A stretch of 64,000 bases of DNA, taken from assembly GCF_022508225.1 (NCBI RefSeq), contig NZ_JAETXJ010000003.1, positions 429,556 to 493,555 of the forward strand. The letters run 5' to 3'. This DNA is from Desulfovibrio sp. UIB00 (GTDB lineage: Bacteria > Desulfobacterota > Desulfovibrionia > Desulfovibrionales > Desulfovibrionaceae). Below, piece by piece: positions 57,327 to 64,000 of this stretch (positions within the stretch are counted from its first letter, which is position 1; each line of letters begins with the position of its first letter). The position numbers and the translations under genes were made by a program. The notes beneath the pieces are model-generated. The model ran no database searches and had not been told where the DNA came from. It saw only the letters and a list, made by a program, of their open reading frames with translations.

Positions 57327-58115
57327 CTAAATATCCTTGATCACATCCTGCATGCTGTAGAGCTTGCCGGGCTTCTGCCCTGCCATCCAGCCGGCGGCGC
57401 GGATAGCGCCACGCGCGAAATTCTCGCGCGAGTGGGCCTGATGGGTCACTTCAATGCGCTCCCCAGGTCCCATAAAGTACACGGTATGCACGCCCACCAC
57501 ATCGCCGCCGCGTATGGCCTGAATGCCGATCTGCTCCTTGGGGCGAGCGCCGATGATGCCGTCACGGGCGGAGCAGCGCACATCGTTGAGCTTCCAGTCG
57601 CGGGCCTCGGCAATGCATTCACCAAGGGTCAGGGCCGTGCCGCTGGGGCTGTCCTTTTTGCGGTTGTGGTGCAGTTCCACCATTTCAATATCATAATCTT
57701 CGCCAAGGGCCTTGGTGAGCTGGGGCAGGATGTTGAGCAGAACGTTCACGCCGATGCTCATGTTCGAGGCCCAGAAAATCGGGGCCTTGGCGGCAAGGAC
57801 GCGCAGCTCATCCTTTTCTTCATCGGTAAAACCCGTGGTGCCGATCACAAGGGCATTGCCGGTCTGCGCCACGGCCTTGGCCGATTGCAGGCTCACCGCA
57901 GGCGCGGTGAAATCAATGACCACTGCCCCCGGGAGCTTGGGCAAGAGGGCCGCCAAGCTGTCGGAAACAGGGCAGGCAGCGCCCGCAAGAGCGGCTATGC
58001 GCTCCGGGCTGTCCACCAGCCCCGCAAGGGTGAACTGGGGGTCGGCTTCCACAAGCCCGCTGATGGTTTTGCCCATGCGCCCGCTGGCCCCGACCACAAT
58101 AATAGAAGTGCTCAT
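57327..58115 (-). CDS. dapB: 4-hydroxy-tetrahydrodipicolinate reductase
   Basis: This 262-aa enzyme reduces HTPA in the lysine and meso-DAP pathway. The NAD(P) motif is VVGASGRMGKTI; the signature with the catalytic His and Lys is ELHHNRKKDSPSGTAL. GGAGA precedes the start at 58115. It is 16 bp downstream of ligA on the same strand. Confidence 0.94.
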   Translation of the reverse strand: MSTSIIVVGASGRMGKTISGLVEADPQFTLAGLVDSPERIAALAGAACPVSDSLAALLPKLPGAVVIDFTAPAVSLQSAKAVAQTGNALVIGTTGFTDEEKDELRVLAAKAPIFWASNMSIGVNVLLNILPQLTKALGEDYDIEMVELHHNRKKDSPSGTALTLGECIAEARDWKLNDVRCSARDGIIGARPKEQIGIQAIRGGDVVGVHTVYFMGPGERIEVTHQAHSRENFARGAIRAAGWMAGQKPGKLYSMQDVIKDI

Positions 58116-58131
58116 AGCTTCTCCGTTTCCG

Positions 58132-62381
<4,250 letters not shown>

Positions 62382-62438
62382 AATATTATGTTTTGGAGTA
62401 AGAGGACAGGATTACATCAATAACGAACGGGAATTGCC

Positions 62439-62930
62439 ATGGAAAAAATCTTCGTACCTTCTCAGATAGATCTGCCCATCGACCGGGTTTTCATTGTGGC
62501 CGCAACCCTCAGCACCTTCAAGGGCTGTCGCCATCTGGACGTGCAGATTTTCCGCCCCGGCGCAACTGATGCCGAAGTGGAAGCCATCAAGGGTCTTGGC
62601 CTTGTGGCCCCGGCTGACCCTTCCGTTCCGGCAGAAGTGCTGCAAGGCGCTACGGAAGAAGCCGCCCTGCGCTGCGTGCTTGAATCCTTCACCGCTGAAG
62701 AAAGCCACGCGCTGGTGGAATACCTTGAAAAGCGCTATGCCGACCAGATTGAAAAAATCACGGTCTGCCCGCTTGATCTGCCCGTGCCCTTTGGCGTTGC
62801 GCCCTTGGCAGGCATTGGCGAAGGCAAGACCACGGGCTTCATCCGCTTTGACGCGGTGCGCGACTACCCACTGCCCTTCCCGGCCTATGGTTTTTACGAT
62901 CTGGCCGCCCAGAAGCCGTCCGGGGAATAA
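62439..62930 (+). CDS. Conserved-looking protein of unknown function (163 aa)
   Basis: This soluble, acidic protein begins MEKIFVPSQIDLPIDRVFIV and has no transmembrane segment or recognised motif. It diverges from uvrB with a 57-bp gap. Its last 37 bp overlap the 3' end of aat on the other strand. Codon pattern is like the neighbours, so it is a real gene. Confidence 0.7.
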   Translation: MEKIFVPSQIDLPIDRVFIVAATLSTFKGCRHLDVQIFRPGATDAEVEAIKGLGLVAPADPSVPAEVLQGATEEAALRCVLESFTAEESHALVEYLEKRYADQIEKITVCPLDLPVPFGVAPLAGIGEGKTTGFIRFDAVRDYPLPFPAYGFYDLAAQKPSGE

Positions 62931-63673
62931 CTGTACACAACTCCCCAGGGCAGCCACGGAAACGGCAGACCGCTTCCAGCCATTTCAGGCGTTGCGCAAC
63001 TTTGCACAGCGCCTGTTTGCGTTTGCGAGGCAAGGGCGCGCTCAAGTTCGGCCTGAAAAACTGCGCGCGGGAGCATCACGCCGCCCATGCGCATGATGTG
63101 CGGCGTTTCCTGCTGGCAGTCAAGCAGGGTTGCTCCACGCTGGCGCAGCAGGGCCACAAGCCCTGCCAGTGCGGCCCGCGAGGCTTCGGGCTGGGTGTGA
63201 AACATGGATTCGCCAAAAAAGGCCCGTCCAAGCGCCACGCCGTACAGACCGCCCACCAGTTCGCCATCGCGCCAGGCCTCAATGGAATGGGCATAGCCAA
63301 GGGCGTGCAGGTCTTCGTAAGCGCGCATCATGTCGTCAATAATCCAGGTGCCGCCCTCCTTGTCCCTTGGTGCTGCGCAGGCGCGGATAACCCGCCCGAA
63401 AGCGGCGTTGTGGGTCAGCTCAAAAGGATGCAGGCGCAGTTTGCGCGCGCTGCGCGCAGGCAAACGAAAGCCCTCAAGGGGCATGACGCAGCGGGGATCC
63501 GGCGACCACCAAAGGATGGGCATTCCCTTGGAGTACCAGGGAAAAATCCCACGGCTGTAGGCAGCAACCAGACGTTCTGGACGCAGATCGCCGCCCAGAC
63601 ACAGCAAGCCGTCTTCACGGGCTGATTCCGGCGGCGGAAATTGAGAGGCCAGTGCTGTAAATGCCCCGATCAT
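62894..63673 (-). CDS. aat: Leucyl/phenylalanyl-tRNA-protein transferase
   Basis: This 259-aa enzyme adds Leu or Phe to N-terminal Arg/Lys, marking proteins for ClpS-ClpAP. Family segments include FPWYSKGMPILWWSPDPRCV, GTWIIDDMMRAY and ESMFHTQPEASRAAL. It is longer than the E. coli protein, with a C-terminal tail of about 25 residues. Start 63673 fits the family; a longer in-frame extension reaches toward clpA. It lies downstream of clpA, a frequent pairing. Confidence 0.92.
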   Translation of the reverse strand: MIGAFTALASQFPPPESAREDGLLCLGGDLRPERLVAAYSRGIFPWYSKGMPILWWSPDPRCVMPLEGFRLPARSARKLRLHPFELTHNAAFGRVIRACAAPRDKEGGTWIIDDMMRAYEDLHALGYAHSIEAWRDGELVGGLYGVALGRAFFGESMFHTQPEASRAALAGLVALLRQRGATLLDCQQETPHIMRMGGVMLPRAVFQAELERALASQTQTGAVQSCATPEMAGSGLPFPWLPWGVVYSYSPDGFWAARS

Positions 63674-63748
63674 AGCGTCCTTTGCCGACAGAGTACCATT
63701 TGAATATTTGGGGGATGGGGCGGATGCCCTTGAAAACAGCGTCAACGC

Positions 63749-63792
63749 AAACGGGCCGGGACTGCCGCATTCGGCAACAGCCCCGGCCCGCC
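63749..63792 (-). terminator. GC-rich hairpin between clpA and aat
   Basis: The arms CGGGCCGGG and CCCGGCCCG are separated by a smaller internal hairpin; on the minus strand TTT follows. It may end or attenuate the clpA transcript before aat. Confidence 0.6.
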
Positions 63793-63805
63793 TTTGTGCA
63801 TATAA

Positions 63806-64000
63806 TCAGGCGTCTACAGACACCGGCTTACGGCTTTTTGCCGCGCTGCCCTCATGTTCAAGGGCCAGTTCTTCGCCCTTGACTGTCAGCTTTGCGCTGC
63901 CGCCCTTTTTGAGCGAACCAAAGAGCAGTTCGTGCGCCAGACGGTCTTCCAGCTCCGTGCGCAGCAGACGGCGCAGAGGCCGCGCCCCCATGGAGGGATC
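63806..64000 (-). CDS. clpA: ATP-dependent Clp protease ATP-binding subunit ClpA, C-terminal end (5' part outside window)
   Basis: The last 64 residues are visible, entering at the right edge as DPSMGARPLRRLLRTELEDR, the conserved end of the second AAA+ module of ClpA. The tail is Lys/Gly/Glu-rich. ClpA unfolds substrates for ClpP, including N-degron proteins made by the downstream aat product. ClpA rather than ClpB/ClpC is chosen by the position next to aat. Confidence 0.8.
   Translation of the reverse strand, partial: DPSMGARPLRRLLRTELEDRLAHELLFGSLKKGGSAKLTVKGEELALEHEGSAAKSRKPVSVDA

Overview
The window looks like a chromosomal segment of a Desulfovibrio-type sulfate reducer (Desulfobacterota). 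I infer this from the protein content and gene order: an acpS-nnr-tsaE-lysC run, a nifH-nifI1-nifI2-nifD-nifK-nifE-nifN/B cluster with split homocitrate synthase genes, glpABC, a TRAP transporter, low-redox ferredoxin proteins and many signalling proteins. Coding DNA is G+C-rich, with a few sharply AT-rich intergenic blocks. No rRNA, tRNA, CRISPR array, prophage or intact IS element was seen. One short non-coding element with IS630-like ends abuts the first gene.

Layout: 1-1200 holds the 3' end of ychF, a MITE-like element and terminators. 1220-6590 holds ugd (minus strand), diverging from the operon acpS-nnr-tsaE-lysC. 6631-15600 is mostly signalling and envelope: a HAD phosphatase, a polysaccharide deacetylase, an HD-GYP protein, a 73-aa protein, a PHP-glycosyltransferase fusion, a LysR remnant and a PAS-GGDEF protein. 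15623-17520 is the uracil salvage pair upp-uraA. 17736-22649 holds a DUF362 ferredoxin protein and the TRAP operon dctP-dctQ-dctM. 22766-28247 holds an NADP-type secondary alcohol dehydrogenase, a chemoreceptor and a periplasmic gamma-glutamyltransferase. 28372-34487 holds a HAD-IIA phosphatase diverging from glpABC, then a methyltransferase.

34488-47810 is the nitrogen-fixation region. An 800-bp leader region ends in a good sigma54 -24/-12 promoter before nifH. NifH (Fe protein), NifD/NifK (MoFe protein) and the two PII-like regulators NifI1/NifI2 come first. NifE and a NifN-NifB-NifX fusion build FeMo-co, and split NifV (omega, then alpha) supplies homocitrate. An AnfO-family protein and an unrecognised 313-aa repeat protein follow. 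These last two are the most interesting uncharacterised genes of the window.

47944-64000 holds a KefB-like antiporter with a leader that may mask its own ribosome binding site, three small genes (CoA-binding, cysteine-cluster, J-domain), panD, a ribbon-helix-helix-like orphan, a DMT exporter, a Cache-HAMP-PAS chemoreceptor, and the housekeeping genes dapB, ligA, uvrB, aat and the 3' end of clpA.

Both chemoreceptor genes carry sigma28-like (FliA) promoter sequences about 120 nt before their start codons, which suggests co-expression with a flagellar regulon.
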